Shown here: piece after piece, positions 5,892-5,933 of the stretch
How positions within the stretch are numbered: the stretch's first letter is position 1
How the letters are laid out: each line of letters begins with the position of its first letter
NCBI GenBank assembly: GCA_035301245.1
Contig: DATGUS010000022.1
Location: 1-5,933, forward strand
Origin: Alloiococcus sp035301245
GTDB taxonomy: Bacteria > Bacillota > Bacilli > Lactobacillales > Carnobacteriaceae_A
Reading direction: 5' to 3'
DNA length: 5,933 nucleotides
Position numbers and translations under genes: made by a program
The notes under the pieces: model-generated
The model's input: the letters and a program-made list of their open reading frames with translations, nothing else
Database searches by the model: none
Told to the model about the DNA's origin: nothing

Positions 5892-5900
5892 TGGTATGAT
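5892..5900 (+). promoter_or_regulatory. Extended -10 promoter candidate for a gene beyond the window
   Basis: TGGTATGAT is an extended -10 element 28 bases after the inhibitor stop codon. The nearest TTG-type -35 (TTGTTT, 5875-5880) is only 14 bases away. No terminator hairpin is visible after the inhibitor, so read-through into the next gene is possible. The remaining 33 bases would be untranslated leader or the start of a gene; neither can be decided. Confidence 0.45.
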
Positions 5901-5933
5901 TTACGTTTAATGTGTCCATGAAGATAAAGAACC

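Noticed and set aside
5918..5933. ATG at 5918 opening a frame beginning MKIKN to the window end
   Set aside because: It has no Shine-Dalgarno at a proper distance and only five codons are visible, so a gene cannot be claimed.

Overview
The window is AT-rich (roughly one third G+C by eye) and looks like a Bacillota chromosome of class Bacilli. The evidence is strong Shine-Dalgarno sites, TATAAT boxes often preceded by TGn, short hairpin-plus-T terminators between genes, a Sav1866-type ABC exporter and a barnase/barstar pair. A lactic acid bacterium or a staphylococcal relative would fit; the sequence alone does not settle the genus. There is no tRNA, rRNA, CRISPR array, insertion sequence or phage gene.

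Layout. (1) Bases 2-661, + strand: 3' part of a class I SAM-dependent methyltransferase whose start lies before the window. It ends at a hairpin (about 699-731) that can also serve the convergent gene. (2) Bases 815-1507, - strand: an unrecognised protein with two membrane helices and an outward-facing C-terminal domain. (3) Bases 1508-1750: divergent control region with two back-to-back promoter candidates, whose -35 elements lie in a perfect 10-bp inverted repeat. (4) Bases 1751-2998, + strand: ATP-grasp ligase of the D-aspartate ligase/carboxylate-amine ligase type, followed by a terminator. (5) Bases 3149-4882, + strand: a full-length half-size ABC exporter with its own promoter and terminator. 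(6) Bases 5040-5864, + strand: a two-gene operon for a barnase-family ribonuclease on a membrane-targeting N-terminus and, translationally coupled to it, a barstar-family inhibitor. (7) From 5865: a promoter candidate for a gene beyond the window edge.

How the genes may work together. The ribonuclease and its inhibitor are a clear functional pair: a secreted or surface-held guanyl-specific RNase and the cytoplasmic protein that protects the producer. The other genes appear to be separate transcription units. The 2-TM protein, the ATP-grasp ligase and the ABC exporter share the decamer ACACAATTAA (either orientation) in their promoter regions, which suggests, without proving, a common control; an envelope-related role would fit all three. 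The most notable detail is that the RNase lacks the equivalent of barnase Arg59 while the inhibitor lacks an acidic residue in the region of barstar Glu76. These two residues form a major contact in the classical complex, so the pair may use a re-specified interface.
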